This document shows, in pieces, positions 21,473 to 32,724 of a stretch of 64,000 bases of DNA (position 1 is its first letter; each line of letters starts with the position of its first letter). Source of the stretch: Ophiosphaerella korrae (taxonomy: Eukaryota > Ascomycota > Dothideomycetes > Pleosporales > Phaeosphaeriaceae). Location of the stretch: the NCBI GenBank assembly GCA_028456385.1, contig JALNQF010000100.1, forward strand, positions 62,001 through 126,000, read 5' to 3'. The notes beneath the pieces were generated by a model, which saw only the letters and a program-made list of their open reading frames with translations, had not been told where the DNA came from and did not search any database. The translations under genes and the position numbers were made by a program.

Positions 21473-22441
21473 GGTTGCTAATGCTCGGTGGGGATTGAAT
21501 GCTCTGTAATTGGATCGTAGAGCTGCAGAGGGAAGACGTGGAAATGCTTGGAATGCAGTGAATTGTCTCGGGCGTACGAAGAGCATGGAATGAGTTATTG
21601 TGCTCTTGCTGGGACGCGATTGAGGGGGCGGATTTCAAATCTTGTGATGACGTCTGGCGCCGAACCATGTTGCCCTACCTGTCTGCACCTAGTAGCCCTC
21701 AAACGGAAATAATTAATTCCTCGTGAATAAGTACGGTATGTCACATTAGCTTGAACTGATGGCTCCTGCTAACGACTTACAGCTTCGCCATCTATTCTAA
21801 CTATATAGTTTCCTACCTGGCCGAGCCTGAGATATATCTGCCTAAGACTGCCAATGTCGCTGTCTAGCGAATGCAGGCCAAACTGGGGTTTACCTACAAG
21901 AGTGCTGTCGAGACCATTGAGAGATGCAGTTTTTGGAATGGTGACACTATATGCTCGGAATATGCCTGGATTTTGGTTTCTGTACCTTCCCTATCCTACA
22001 TTCCATATCGCCCCCGTGGTTCATCGGCCTTGATGCTCTTCCAAATGACCTCATTGGCGTTGGCGCAAGCGGGAAAACTGCAGCCCGACCAGACTTGGTC
22101 ATAGCGTGAGGCTTCACAACTCCGCCTCGACAACATCATGTGGTCAAGCCGGAAACGTTCCTTCACTCCTTGCGCACTGCCACTCGCTTCCCTTTCAAGT
22201 GCTGCCTATCGTTGAGCCTGCCTTTCATTCATCGAAGCAAGCCACACGTATTGAAGGCGCTAGCCACGCTGGCCCCGGAACGTGTTTCTCGCGTCTACCA
22301 GGTACGTCCCTGGATGTTCTATTACAATACCTTTATGTCGCATCCAATGTGCAGCATCTCCTTCGCTGGGGCCATATATTCTACACGTCCGAATTTCCTA
22401 GTTTTGTCATTGTTATCGCCCAGCGCTTGCACTATCTAACC
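21473..22441. other. divergent intergenic region
   Basis: 969 bp between the starts of glyoxalase I (minus) and the roadblock-like gene (plus). Open frames at 21871-22104 and 22106-22440 show no motif and atypical composition; I do not support them as genes. Confidence 0.45.
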
Positions 22442-23196
22442 ATGCAAGCGACGCGCGCTAGACCAATGATCAATATCGCAAAGGTGAGCGAGTGGCTCAC
22501 TCGCAATGTCAACGAGAAGCTCTACCCTCGCCTCTTGTAAGTTATGAGTCTCATATTGGTCCTACTCATACAGTTATTGATGATCCTAGCTTGATGTCGC
22601 CAAATGGAACCTTACTCGCCTACTCAACGCCAGTTGACATCAAGGAACTTCGCGATCAAGCAGCTCTAATTTCAATCGCGTGGAAAGAGCATTGTCAGGG
22701 CCGCCAAAAACCCTCTGTACCAAACAATCGGAAAGACTCTAGCCGAAATGACAATACGCCAGCAGCAACTACATCTCAATCATTGAAGCCTGCGTTGAAA
22801 ACCCTCACCATCCAATCACGGTATTGCAATATCGTAGTCCGCTTATTGCAGCCTGAGCTACTTCTAGTGCTAGTAGGCAACATTCCACCCAAAAAGAGCC
22901 AGACCTTCCAAATTAATGCAGAGGGTCACGGCGATTTACGGTACCCCCTGGTTGATTCCACCTTGTCACGACCTGGTTCCAGCACAAGCCTGCTGCAAGG
23001 AAGTTCTGGTATTGAGAGCTCTATCAGCAAAGGTAAAACTCCATCTCTACTCAGTAATATGAGCCAGCGCGAAAAGGACATTAGGCTTGGCGTGCTCCAT
23101 GTCCAGCGTAAGCGATTAGACGCTCTTGCCGATTACGCCATGCGGGACTTTGAAAGTACGGGATTCGTCATGCCTGCCGACTCTGACCTCCAGTAG
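22442..23196 (+). CDS. Roadblock/LC7-fold protein, LAMTOR2/Ego3-like
   Basis: Two exons, 22442-22536 and 22590-23196, about 233 aa (225 if translation starts at the ATG 22466, MINIAKVSEW). The 53-nt intron GTAAGT...CCTAG restores LYPRL-FLMSPNGTLLAYS in frame. MSPNGTLLAYS followed by a DQAALISIAWKEH helix, then LLQPELLLVLVGNIPP and a C-terminal helix LGVLHVQRKRLDALADY, match in order the roadblock fold of LAMTOR2 (NNEGSLLAYS, IASNIW, LLLCMYA, LKAKAQALVQYL). In yeast the corresponding EGO complex subunit anchors Rag GTPases and TORC1 on the vacuole. Two Ser-rich insertions, about 40 residues before the third strand and about 50 before the last helix, make it larger than animal LAMTOR2. The assignment is by pattern, without alignment. 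Confidence 0.6.
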
Positions 23197-23893
23197 TATA
23201 TGTTTGCGTCATTGTCTGTTAGTGAGGAGCGCGTTCCGTCCTCAACAACCTACAAGCTAGCTCCGTAAGGTTTTCAGGACTGTAGGCACGGTGGTGTAAG
23301 CGCCCAACATCGTACATCAGAAGCGCATGGGGCCATAACGAAAGCAATAATTCGACATATTACTGGCTATGGAAGGCGCGCAACCCCCAAGGTTAGGCTA
23401 GCAGGGAGGTGCATACGATTCGTTTAGACGGTTGTAGGCGGAATAATAATATTAATGGAGCAGGTTGAAAACACTGCTGATGGTGCGTTTGGACAGAGTG
23501 GAAGTCGGGCGAGGACGCTGATAATATCAAAGGTCATACCAGAAAGCATCCACTATGACATTATGGAGAATTTTTCCACATTTCAAAGCATAACCTTAAG
23601 GTATTGGACGGGGTCACGTGAGAATACTATTCGGTTTCATTGCGAATTGGTTGACCCAGTCTCGAAAATATAAAAGACACGGTTTTACATATGTGTTTCT
23701 GAGTTTTTAAAGTTGTATACACCGCATCATTACACAAGTGCCCACGGCACATTCTCTGATTTTTCATTTGGTCAATCATGTCAACTATGTTCTCAGTCAT
23801 GGACGTCTTCATGTCTGGATTGTCTCATAATCATTGTGATATGCATCATGTTCCTTTTTACGTAGTGACGAAATGACCATACTTCAATCAATC
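23197..23893. other. convergent intergenic region
   Basis: About 700 bp between the roadblock-like gene and argininosuccinate synthase, which end toward each other. AT-rich, with only short open frames. Nothing supported. Confidence 0.55.
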
Positions 23894-25340
23894 TTAAGCG
23901 CGGCTCATATTCGCGCCCTCCTCTGCCTTCTGTAGTCCATACTTCTTCAACCTGATGCTTTGAATGGCAATAAAGCCAGTCGTGTCCATGGGACTGAAAT
24001 TATCCAACGTATCCATGGACGCTTCCTCCTCCGAGTACAACTTCTCGGTCTGACTCGAGCGGCCCAAGACATAAGCATTGCCCTTGTACAAGGTCAACCG
24101 CACTTCACCATTGACTCGACGCTGGCTGAATAACAGACTGTTCTCGATGAATTCGCGCTCGGGGCTGAAGTACATGCCGTTATACAGCTGGTAGCTCCAA
24201 TTGTGTGAGACGAATTGGTCGCGCAGATTGCGCACCTGAGCGTCCATGACTAGACCCTCAAGATCAAGATGTGCAAGGCGGAGGATAGTCATAGCGGGTG
24301 AGTCGTAGCAGCCGCGAGATTTGAGGCCGATGAAACGGTTCTCGACGATGTCGATACGGCCGATACCGTGAGTGAAACCGAGCTTGTTGAGCGCGGTGAA
24401 TAGCTCAACGGAGTTGGTGTAGGTCTTGTCGGGTGTGACGAGTTTAGAGGGAATACCCTTGTCAAAGTGCAGAGTGATGTTGGTGGGCTCATTGGGGGCA
24501 TTGAGGGGTGATTGTGTCATGGTCCACATGTCATCAGGAGGGGACTGGTCGGGATCCTCAAGAATGCCTGGGCGCAAGTTAGCTTGCGAGACTGGCAGTG
24601 GGTATAGAATGGCGCATCGTACCGGCTTCGTAGCTGCAGTGAGCCAGGTTGGCATCCATGGACCATGGCTTTGATTTTGTGGAGGTGACGGGAATGTCGT
24701 GCTGGGCAGCATAGTCGAGGAGATCCTGCCTGCCCTTGAAACGGTCACAGAACTCTGGCAGCCTCCAGGGTGCAATGACCTTGATGGAGGGCTGTAGTGT
24801 GTAGAAGGCCAGCTCAAAGCGTACTTGGTCGTTGCCCTTGCCGGTGCAACCATGCGAGACGAAGCCACAGCCTTCTTGCTGGGCGACGCGGATCTGCGCG
24901 CGGGCGATGACTGGACGGGCCAAGCTAGTCCCGAGCAGATAGCGACCCTCGTATGAAGCATTACACTGCACCGCGCGGAAACAGAGCTCTTCAACAAACT
25001 CCTTTTGGAGGTCGAGGATCACCATCTTCAACGCACCAATCTTGAGCGCCTTCTTCTCTACCTCATCCCATGGTTCTTCCTGGCCGACATTGGCCAGGAA
25101 GCACACGACCTCATATCCTTCCTCTTTACCACATGTTAGCCTGTCATACGTCAGGTGTCGTCAGATTTGGCGTACCAATCAGCCATCGTAGGATTGTAGA
25201 GGTATCAAGACCACCTGGAAACTCGGAGTCAGTGCGTATTCCTGAATGCGGGGAGCCATGCACATCGGCGCACATCACAAGCATAGACTTGGGGGGAATA
25301 TCATACCAGAGTAAGCCAGACAAACACGTCCTTTTGTCAT
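23894..25340 (-). CDS. ARG1: Argininosuccinate synthase
   Basis: Four exons: 25340-25307, 25214-25176, 25123-24623, 24567-23894; 415 aa, full length for the family. Joins citrulline and aspartate with ATP to make argininosuccinate in arginine biosynthesis (cytosol). The N-terminal PP-loop AYSGGLDTS is rebuilt across intron 1. [70 protein letters not shown] and the C-terminal [16 protein letters not shown] follow in family order. The first two exons are very short (34 and 39 nt) and together encode only the PP-loop region. The start [12 protein letters not shown] is unambiguous. A TGACTC element lies about 45 bp upstream on the coding strand. Confidence 0.97.
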
Positions 25341-25384
25341 GATTACGTTGTTGCTTGCAAATTACTGTAGTTGTGTTGGAAGGA

Positions 25385-25390
25385 GAGTCA
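25385..25390 (-). promoter_or_regulatory. possible Gcn4/CPC1 core site TGACTC
   Basis: GAGTCA on the plus strand reads TGACTC toward ARG1, 45 bp before its start codon. Gcn4/CPC1 activates fungal arginine genes through TGACTCA-like sites. Only six bases match, so chance occurrence is possible. Confidence 0.3.
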
Positions 25391-25420
25391 ATTGCACACA
25401 GGGGTGGCGTGTCGGGGGAG

Positions 25421-25434
25421 TGTGTGTGTGTGTG
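25421..25434. repeat. TG dinucleotide repeat (7 units)
   Basis: Seven TG units about 80-95 bp upstream of the ARG1 start codon, between G-rich flanks. Confidence 0.75.
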
Positions 25435-25807
25435 GAGGGGTGATAAGGATGCGATGTGATTGAACTTTTTGACGGCCCAAGCTCCTTAACCCACCGATCA
25501 TCGGCTTAACGTAGCGTCATAACATTGCCATCCTAATTTATCATTCCTACATAGCTAACCTGTATGATTGCGGTATCAAGGGAAATGCACGCGCCAATCC
25601 ATGCAATACCCATGGCTTTGGTGGGAAACCCGCCTTCTATGCAACGAGATGCTCGCTGAGGAAGGAATATGCAATATTGAAGTATGCACGAGAAGGAAAG
25701 TCTGAGCTCACAGGAAAAAGTAAATGCTTCCAAAGCCGCCAATATGCGATGTTCATCATGGGTATACAAAAGCGCAAACCAACAAATAGCTGTTCAGCCT
25801 GACAGCA

Positions 25808-28800
25808 CTAAAACGCACCACCAGCCACCCGCTCGCGCTGGTAGAAGACAATGTAAGCCTTCTCGTTCTGTAGCCGATTCTGGGGCGGAAGGTTCCCCGG
25901 TTCAAAATCAGTAATCTTATCGTCGTTGAACGATCGCCATGTCCCCTTGGCTTTGTCCTTGACGAACGCAATGTAATGACCGCTACCAAGGGTAGCGCCG
26001 ATATGCCAAATGACAGCATATGCATTGTAAATGAATGGACCATTCATTGTCGGGTCAGCCTTGATCGCTGCTAGTTGGCTAGGTCCGTCTCGCGTGCTTT
26101 GCGATACGTGCTCTTCCTCCTGGGCTGTCATTGGGGGCTCGATGAAGGGTGCCATATCAAGAGACTGGAGCGGAAAATGTACCGGTGTCCGAATTTTACG
26201 TGCGCTTTCCGTCCGTGAGGCACTGAAACGTTTGAAATGGACCACAAGCGTATCAGGAGCTCGTGTGATCGTGATCTTCTTGACAGCCTCACGATCCTTC
26301 TTACATCTAGGACAGCGCCAGAGTTCATCACCCGCCAGGCGCTCCGCCGAGCAGTAAGATCGCAGACAGTCCCGCAAGTCGCAAGATTCCACGTTGGGAA
26401 TCTCCAAGCTAAGACTCCAGAATGCTTCATATGTAGTACTTGTCACGCCGCACGACTGGCAAGATAGCTGTGATGCGTGCTGTCCAGCAAACATGCCTCC
26501 AATGACGGACATATCACGGTGCTGGTACCGGCCCCATTCGATCTTGGCAGCATAGGGGCGAGGAAATTGCTCTCGTTTCAACTCCTGCTGTTCGGTGAGC
26601 GGCCGAAGTGGCGCTTTATTCCAAGTTACGTTAAGGTCCTCATGCATATAGTCCAGGACGAACTCGAGAAATTCCTTGGCGTCCTGTTGCTCATCAATAC
26701 CCCATTGGGAATTAAAATGGCCGCATATTCTCTAATCCTAATTAGTACATATCTTGAGTTGGCAACATGCACTGACGTACCCTGAACGTGCTTGGGCGCA
26801 CGGAACTAACATCGCCCTTAAAGAGATTGGATACCAGCGTAGCATATGCCTCAGGCAAGATGCCTTTAGTTCCTTTCCAGTTATCTGTTTGCAGATCTCG
26901 CTGATATCGTTGGGTGAGAAATAAGTCGGATAGTAATAAGTGGCCACTCAAACATTGCACCACTGAATTCATGTAGCATGTTACTCCAAAATTTAGCAAT
27001 CCGGTCCTGTGCATCCTAACGTTTGTGAATCGGGGCTGCGATAAGTACACAGGAGGTTGATTGTTACGACCTTGGGGTACTACTTGACGCTCGTGAACAC
27101 CACCGTAACTGACCCGAGGTACCGATGGAGCTGGTCGAGAAGGCGCTGCTGGAATAGCTGGTGCAACATACTGGTTGCCACCAGAGGGAGGTCTTGAAAG
27201 CGGATACATCATGGACTGCTCGGCGTCGACTTCTGGATATCGCCGCAAGAACTCTTCTGTAGTGCGGTAGAACGGCGAGGGAGCTTCTTCTTGGTCCCTC
27301 TCTGCGTCGGATTGCTCAACAATGGCTCTTCCCTTTCGAGCTTCATCGAGCCATTTCTGTTCCTCTTCTGCATCCATTGGGACATATTCCCGCCTTCGCC
27401 GTATTTGCAAGTTATTTTTAGCAATATTGCTAGCAGCAGGCGATCTTCGAATCGCTCTGGCTCTGCTCTGGCCGCCGACGCCTAGAGCGGGCGTGGTTGA
27501 CATTTTCAGGGCTGTCACCCCGACAAGATCAACCCATGCATCTAGACCACCCTTGAGAAAGACCGGTGGCCTCTTCAGCGGTTTATCGATATTGAATTCG
27601 TGTAGAGTGTCAAAGAGACATTTGAGCGCAAACTCAGTTTCGTTGCGATCGTGTTTCGTTAGAAAATCAGCATTCCTCGTGGATTCGTCGAAATAAACTA
27701 CAACATCATACTCATTCCGTCTGTCAAACATGGCCACCTCCTCGTCTGGGGAGATGACTAGCCGATCTTGAAGCTGGTCGGCAGAATCTCCGTCTCGTAG
27801 GGTCTCTGGTTCGATACAAAGGATATGGTGCACATAGATGTGTCCAGAGTCAAACTCGGCTCGGTTACGCACATCTATGAGGAGGACTTTATACATGCGA
27901 ATGTAGTCATAAAGCTTGTCGGCATCAATCTCAAGCTCAGCAGACTTGCTGACTGATCTCATTCTTCCCGGTTGACTATGTGGAGGTTGTTGGGCGGGGA
28001 AGTACGATCCTGAGACGTTGTTTCCATTGGGTGCGTGGCTTGATATGCTGGATGCGGCCATTGAGTTACTTCTCCCTCCTGTCCCATTCATACTCCGAGG
28101 CGTACTTCTTGGTGGGTTTATGCTCGCGGGGTTGGAAATGTTTCGAGCCGGGCTGTAGGTGGGACTGGGTTCTTTTGGTAACGATGTCGCCATTTGTGTG
28201 TTCAGTGGTAACTTGGGCAGATGTAAAGCCATGTCTCGCGGACCCAATGGGCGACTTGCTGGCGGGTAGTGATCGGCTGGAGAAGGCATTTTGACAGAGA
28301 AGTCTGCGCTGGAGCGAGCAGAAACTGTGTCGAGTCCTCGAAGATTGGCAAAACGCTGGGCTAGGTCATTGGCTCCATTTAGCGACTGGGAACTCTGGTG
28401 GACAGCTCGACCGTGGAGGTTCTGGGGCTTTGGTTGAATTGCAGGTTTAGGGCGTGGTGCTCCAGAGGAGGGTGCAGGCAGGGAAGTGGGGACGTCGGGC
28501 AACATCAATTCATCGTCTCGTTTGGGTATGTTTCTTGCCACCGGGGCTGCGGACGAGAAGGAAGAAGGCGAACGCGTGTGATGGCCGCCGTTTCTTAAGT
28601 TGTCATTTTTGATGATGCCTTTGATTCGTACGAATTGCTCCTCGCTAGACGTAAGGTCCTTGGTCAGGGCGCCAAAGTCGCGATGTGTCTGGCTGCGACT
28701 GTCCTCGATCTTCTCGTAGAAATCGGGGTGCCTGGGAATCAAATCGACGACGATGTGGTAGGCGACGAGATATTCCCAGTATGCGCCGGCAATGGGCTGG

Positions 28801-29042
28801 CGGTTGTTGAGCATGCCCTTTGCCTTGCTGAAGTGCAGTCGGCCCTGGTCGAGCAGGTACTTGATCTAGACGTAGTAGATCAGAGGGTGGGCTTGCTACT
28901 GAGCGGCGGCTCTACCTACCGAATGGTTCCTCAGCGCCTCGACCGTCTCAGAGACTGAAGCCACGATTTCAGCAATGGGCGGATATGAGCCGGCAGACGC
29001 TCGCGGGTCGGCTGCACCGCCGCCATTGGGATAGCCGTTCAT
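25808..29042 (-). CDS. DOA4: Ubiquitin carboxyl-terminal hydrolase with rhodanese domain (Doa4/USP8 type)
   Basis: Three exons: 29042-28920, 28865-26781, 26731-25808; 1043 aa. Residues 42-100 form the MIT/USP8-dimer-like helical region (YLLDQGRLHFSKAKGML, PRHPDFYEKI). A Ser/Pro-rich linker follows. The rhodanese domain sits around 300-430 (LYDYIRMYKVLLIDVRNRAEFDSGH begins it) with YDVVVYFDES; the catalytic rhodanese Cys is not evident, as in Doa4. The USP domain opens with NFGVTCYMNSVVQCL (catalytic Cys) and ends with LGSGHYIAFVKD (catalytic His). It includes two CxxC pairs of the zinc ribbon, CQSCG and CPRCK. Doa4 removes ubiquitin from cargo before entry into multivesicular bodies. The divergent neighbour is Vps27 of the same pathway. 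Ubp5 is a close alternative name in yeasts; filamentous fungi usually have one gene. Confidence 0.93.
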
Positions 29043-29513
29043 GGCGACAGGAAAGCTGATTACCAGCGACGGTTGCGCATAGTCAGAGGTGAGGGCCAAG
29101 GCCAGGTGTAACGGCGGAGCGAAGAGAAAGGCCGGGGGCAATTTTGGGGCGAATGTCAGGCAGCTGCGAAGGTTGGTCGAGGTTGGTTGAGGTTGTACGT
29201 GGTGGAGGGGTTCGATGTAGCCATGCATGCACACGCCGGGCACTCAGAGCCTCCATACGCGCCTACTAGCCCGCCTCCGATGATGACGCCTCGCGCACGG
29301 ACGCCTGTTGCCGCCGCCGCCTGGGATGCATCCATCTATGAGCTAGGTAGACGGCCGACTGCCTTCCCATCTACGCAATAGACTAACCACCCCCAAACCA
29401 CCTGCACCCTCCACCAGAAGCTTGCCCAGCTGTCCTCCATACTGCTCCGCCTCCATCTGCCCCAAACAGAGAGCTACCATCGTCGTTCCCGGCAATACGA
29501 CTGCGTATCCATC
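29043..29513. promoter_or_regulatory. shared divergent promoter region of DOA4-like and VPS27 genes
   Basis: 471 bp between two start codons facing away from each other. The VPS27 side has a C/A-rich leader. No specific site is identified. Confidence 0.5.
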
Positions 29514-32009
29514 ATGGCGGGCTGGTTCGGGTCGTCGAACAACAGCGCGCTCGACGAGCAGATCGAGCGCGCCACGTCCTCCAGTTTGTATGCACACGGC
29601 GCCCCGCCCACGGCCAGCCATGCTGCCGATGACTGACCCGCTACAGAGAGGACATGCCACTCAACCTCGAAATATCCGACGTGATTCGCTCCAAGACGGT
29701 GCAGCCTAAAGATGCCATGCGCTCGCTGAAGCGGAGGATAGGCCACAAGAACCCAAACGTCCAGCTGGCCGCCCTCAATGTGAGCTCGTCCATTCCTCCA
29801 ACACCATGTGCACCGGCTGACAAGCTGGGCAGCTTACAGACTCGTGCGTCAAGAACGGCGGCGCACACTTCATCCAAGAGATAGCCTCACGAGAATTCAT
29901 GGACAACCTGACCTCCCTCTTGAAGGCCCCCTCAAGCGTTGCCCCCAACCATGATGTCAAGAACAAGATGCTGGAGCTGATACAGTCATGGGCCATCGCC
30001 GCCGAGGGCCGCGTCAACCTCAACTACATCAGCGAGATCTACCGAAGTCTGCAGCGAGAAGGTTACCAATTCCCCCCCAAAGAGGATATTGCGAGCAGCA
30101 TGCTCGATAGCAGCGCCGTAAGTCAAGCAGCATCATGCTACTGCCATCGGCCAAGCTAATGTTGACTGCTGCAGCCCCCAGAGTGGACCGACTCTGACGT
30201 ATGCATGCGATGTCGCACCGCCTTTACCTTCACCAACCGCAAACATCACTGCCGTAACTGTGGCAATGTCTTCTGCGGCGCCTGCTCTAGCAAGAGCATA
30301 CCTTTGCCCCATCTTGGCATCATGGATGCTGTCCGCGTTGACGATGGTTGCCACGACAAAATCACAATGCGCTCTCGAGCCGCCCCTGCCCAGAAACCAC
30401 ACAAAACCTTATACCAGGGCTCGATGGAGCCGCGAAGTGCACGAGTGGACGACAGTTTCGACGCAGACTTGAAACGCGCGCTCGAGATGAGTTTAGAGGA
30501 CTCAAAAGGCAACAGCTCGACAGGCTTTGTATCGCAGACGCAACTTCAATCACAAACAAAGCCGAGCACAAACGGGACAGGTAGGAAAGAGCCACAGGAA
30601 GACGACGACCCGGACCTGGCAGCTGCCATCGCCGCTTCTCTAGCCGATATGGAGGAACAGAAAAAGAAATACGCCGCCACTTTTAAGCAGCAGACCGCTA
30701 ACGTAGATGCAACGACCCCCTTCGTGGCGCCCAAGAATGACTATGAATTGACACCCGTCGAAGCTGAAAACATCAACTTGTTCTCTACCCTCGTTGACCG
30801 ATTACAGCACCAACCCCCGGGTGCCATCTTGCGGGAACCGCAGATACAAGAGCTATATGAGAGTATTGGAAAATTACGGCCGAAGCTTGCTAGGACGTAC
30901 GGCGAGACGATGAGCAAACATGGTAAGCCCATTCGGTACCTTTGAAATGCCGATAATTAACCTCCATAGATACCCTGCTTGATCTCCACGCCAAGCTGTC
31001 ATCCGTTGTGCGATATTACGACCGCATGTTGGAAGAAAGACTCTCAAGCACATACAGTCAGGCCGGTGCCATGTATGGTCTCCCCACCACTACACAACGC
31101 CCTACATCAAATCTTTACCCAAGCATACAATCCGGTGCTCCAAACGGCCCTGCCAGCGAAAACTACTATACAGGAAATGTAGCCCCATCGGACGCATACG
31201 GTCGACCGCAATCATACCACAGTAGTGGTTATCAGCCGACGCCCCAACAATCATACGCGCAATATGACCGACGAACGCCTGCACCTCAGCCATATGCTCA
31301 ACCACAAGACCAGTACCCACCATCGCAACAATCATCTCAGCCGTACCCAAACCTGGCCTCCTACAAAGGTGGAAATGCACCACAACGGTCACCTAGCGCT
31401 ATCTACCAACAACCCCCGTCGCCGCAACTCCAACGCCAAGTTTCAAACCAGCAATATCCCCCACCACCACAAGGAGGAGCCTACCCCCCGCAAGCACCTC
31501 CTTCCACCGTATCTGATGTGGAGAGTGCAAGCTACTACTATGGCGACAGCAACGCACCGCAGCCATCACAACCACCTATACAGCGCACACAGAACTTCAC
31601 ATCGCAACCACTACCACAGCAGCAGCAACCCCCGTCGCCTCAATTATACAACCATGCCCCGCCAGAGCAAACACCTCTTTCTCCACCAGCCCAACCTGCT
31701 GGTGCATGGCAGAACCCACCCTACCCAAGGCAAGACAGCGCCCCAACGCGGCAAGATCAAAACCAAAACTCGCAACAACAGACTGCGCCGCCTCAGACAC
31801 AGCCCCAACAACACGCACCTGCCCCACAACAGCAACATCAATATTGGCAGCAATCGCCGCAGCAGCCGCAGCAGCAGCCGCAGAGTCAAGCTTGGCAGCC
31901 GGCGCCCTATGCAAGTGGTGGTTACGGCCCCGAGAGCTTCCCGTCTGCGCCGCAAAATCAATTGCCGCAACAGAAGAAAGTTGTTGACGAGCCATTGATA
32001 GATTTGTGA
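29514..32009 (+). CDS. VPS27: ESCRT-0 subunit Vps27 (VHS-FYVE-UIM protein)
   Basis: Five exons: 29514-29587, 29647-29779, 29833-30117, 30175-30922, 30970-32009; 759 aa. Binds ubiquitinated cargo and PI3P on endosomes and recruits ESCRT-I. The N-terminal VHS domain (about 10-150) includes the [20 protein letters not shown] and [11 protein letters not shown] blocks. The FYVE zinc finger starts near 174: CMRC, the RKHHCRNCG signature, CGAC, then VRVDDGCH, where one usual Cys is Asp. Two UIMs follow: [15 protein letters not shown] and [19 protein letters not shown]-like helical region covers about 350-430. The C-terminal 300 residues are Q/P-rich with many PxxP and QQP repeats, ending in DEPLIDL, a clathrin-box-like LIDL motif. 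The start [10 protein letters not shown] is conserved in fungal Vps27. Confidence 0.96.
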
Positions 32010-32724
32010 GAAGAGTGCCTCCAGTCAACACTAGGAGGTGGTGTCAATATTATCACGCAGAGTTGCATTAGATCTATAAGTATAACTTGAAACAATCATG
32101 CTTGGCAATCACCCAACACTTGACTACCGGAGGATGTATAATTGAAAGTAATCACATGCTAAGTTTATATTCATGCTACTAAATAATATGCGGTCTGAAT
32201 TGATTTCTGTCCCTGACCTTGCCATCCCAGTCCATTTGATATGCTACAAAGAAGTAAATACAAGTCAACGATCCTCAAGCTTAGTCCTAAAGCGAGGGTA
32301 GGGGGAATATAACAGGGCGAAGCGAATGAAAGATAAATACGGCCTCAAAGCCAGTTGTATTGATATAGGGACGCCTTAAACTCCGAGTACGGCCGTGGTA
32401 GGGCGGTACTATGCCGCAAAAATCAATAGACCTTTTTAGGTGAAGGCCGTGCGCATTATGTCTAGGTTAGAATGGTTTTACCCGCGTGTAGATTGTTGGA
32501 CGTGGAGTGTTGGCTGTGCATCGTGGTGCGAAACGCGGGTTGCGATGCGATGCGATTTGTACTCGGGGCCACTATGGAAGGCTGTGCGGGCCCCGCTAGT
32601 TGGTGGTGGGTGCGAAGCGTTTCGCATCCCGGCGACCTTTGGATTCTTGCCGCTCGTTGGCAGAATCGAAGGAGGGCTTGGTGGCGACCTGACGCCTTAG
32701 GGCGCCAACTCAGGCCGTGCATGC
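32010..32724. other. convergent intergenic region
   Basis: 715 bp between Vps27 and the glycosyltransferase gene. An open frame at 32440-32700 overlaps nothing recognisable; it looks like chance. A GC-rich patch with repeated TGCGATGCGATGC lies near 32535-32555. Confidence 0.5.

Larger units (their letters stand above)
25341..25807. other. ARG1 promoter and 3' region of the deubiquitinase gene
   Basis: 467 bp. The part near ARG1 is G/T-rich with a TG repeat; the part near 25500-25800 is ordinary AT-rich sequence. No further gene is supported. Confidence 0.5.

Noticed and set aside
22106..22440. Open frames upstream of the roadblock-like gene as extra N-terminal sequence
   Set aside because: No ATG with matching homology. 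The fold starts at MINIAKVSEW, and composition upstream is unlike coding sequence.
31225..31998. Long His/Asn/Arg-rich frame overlapping Vps27
   Set aside because: An out-of-frame shadow of the Q/P-rich tail repeat codons of Vps27.
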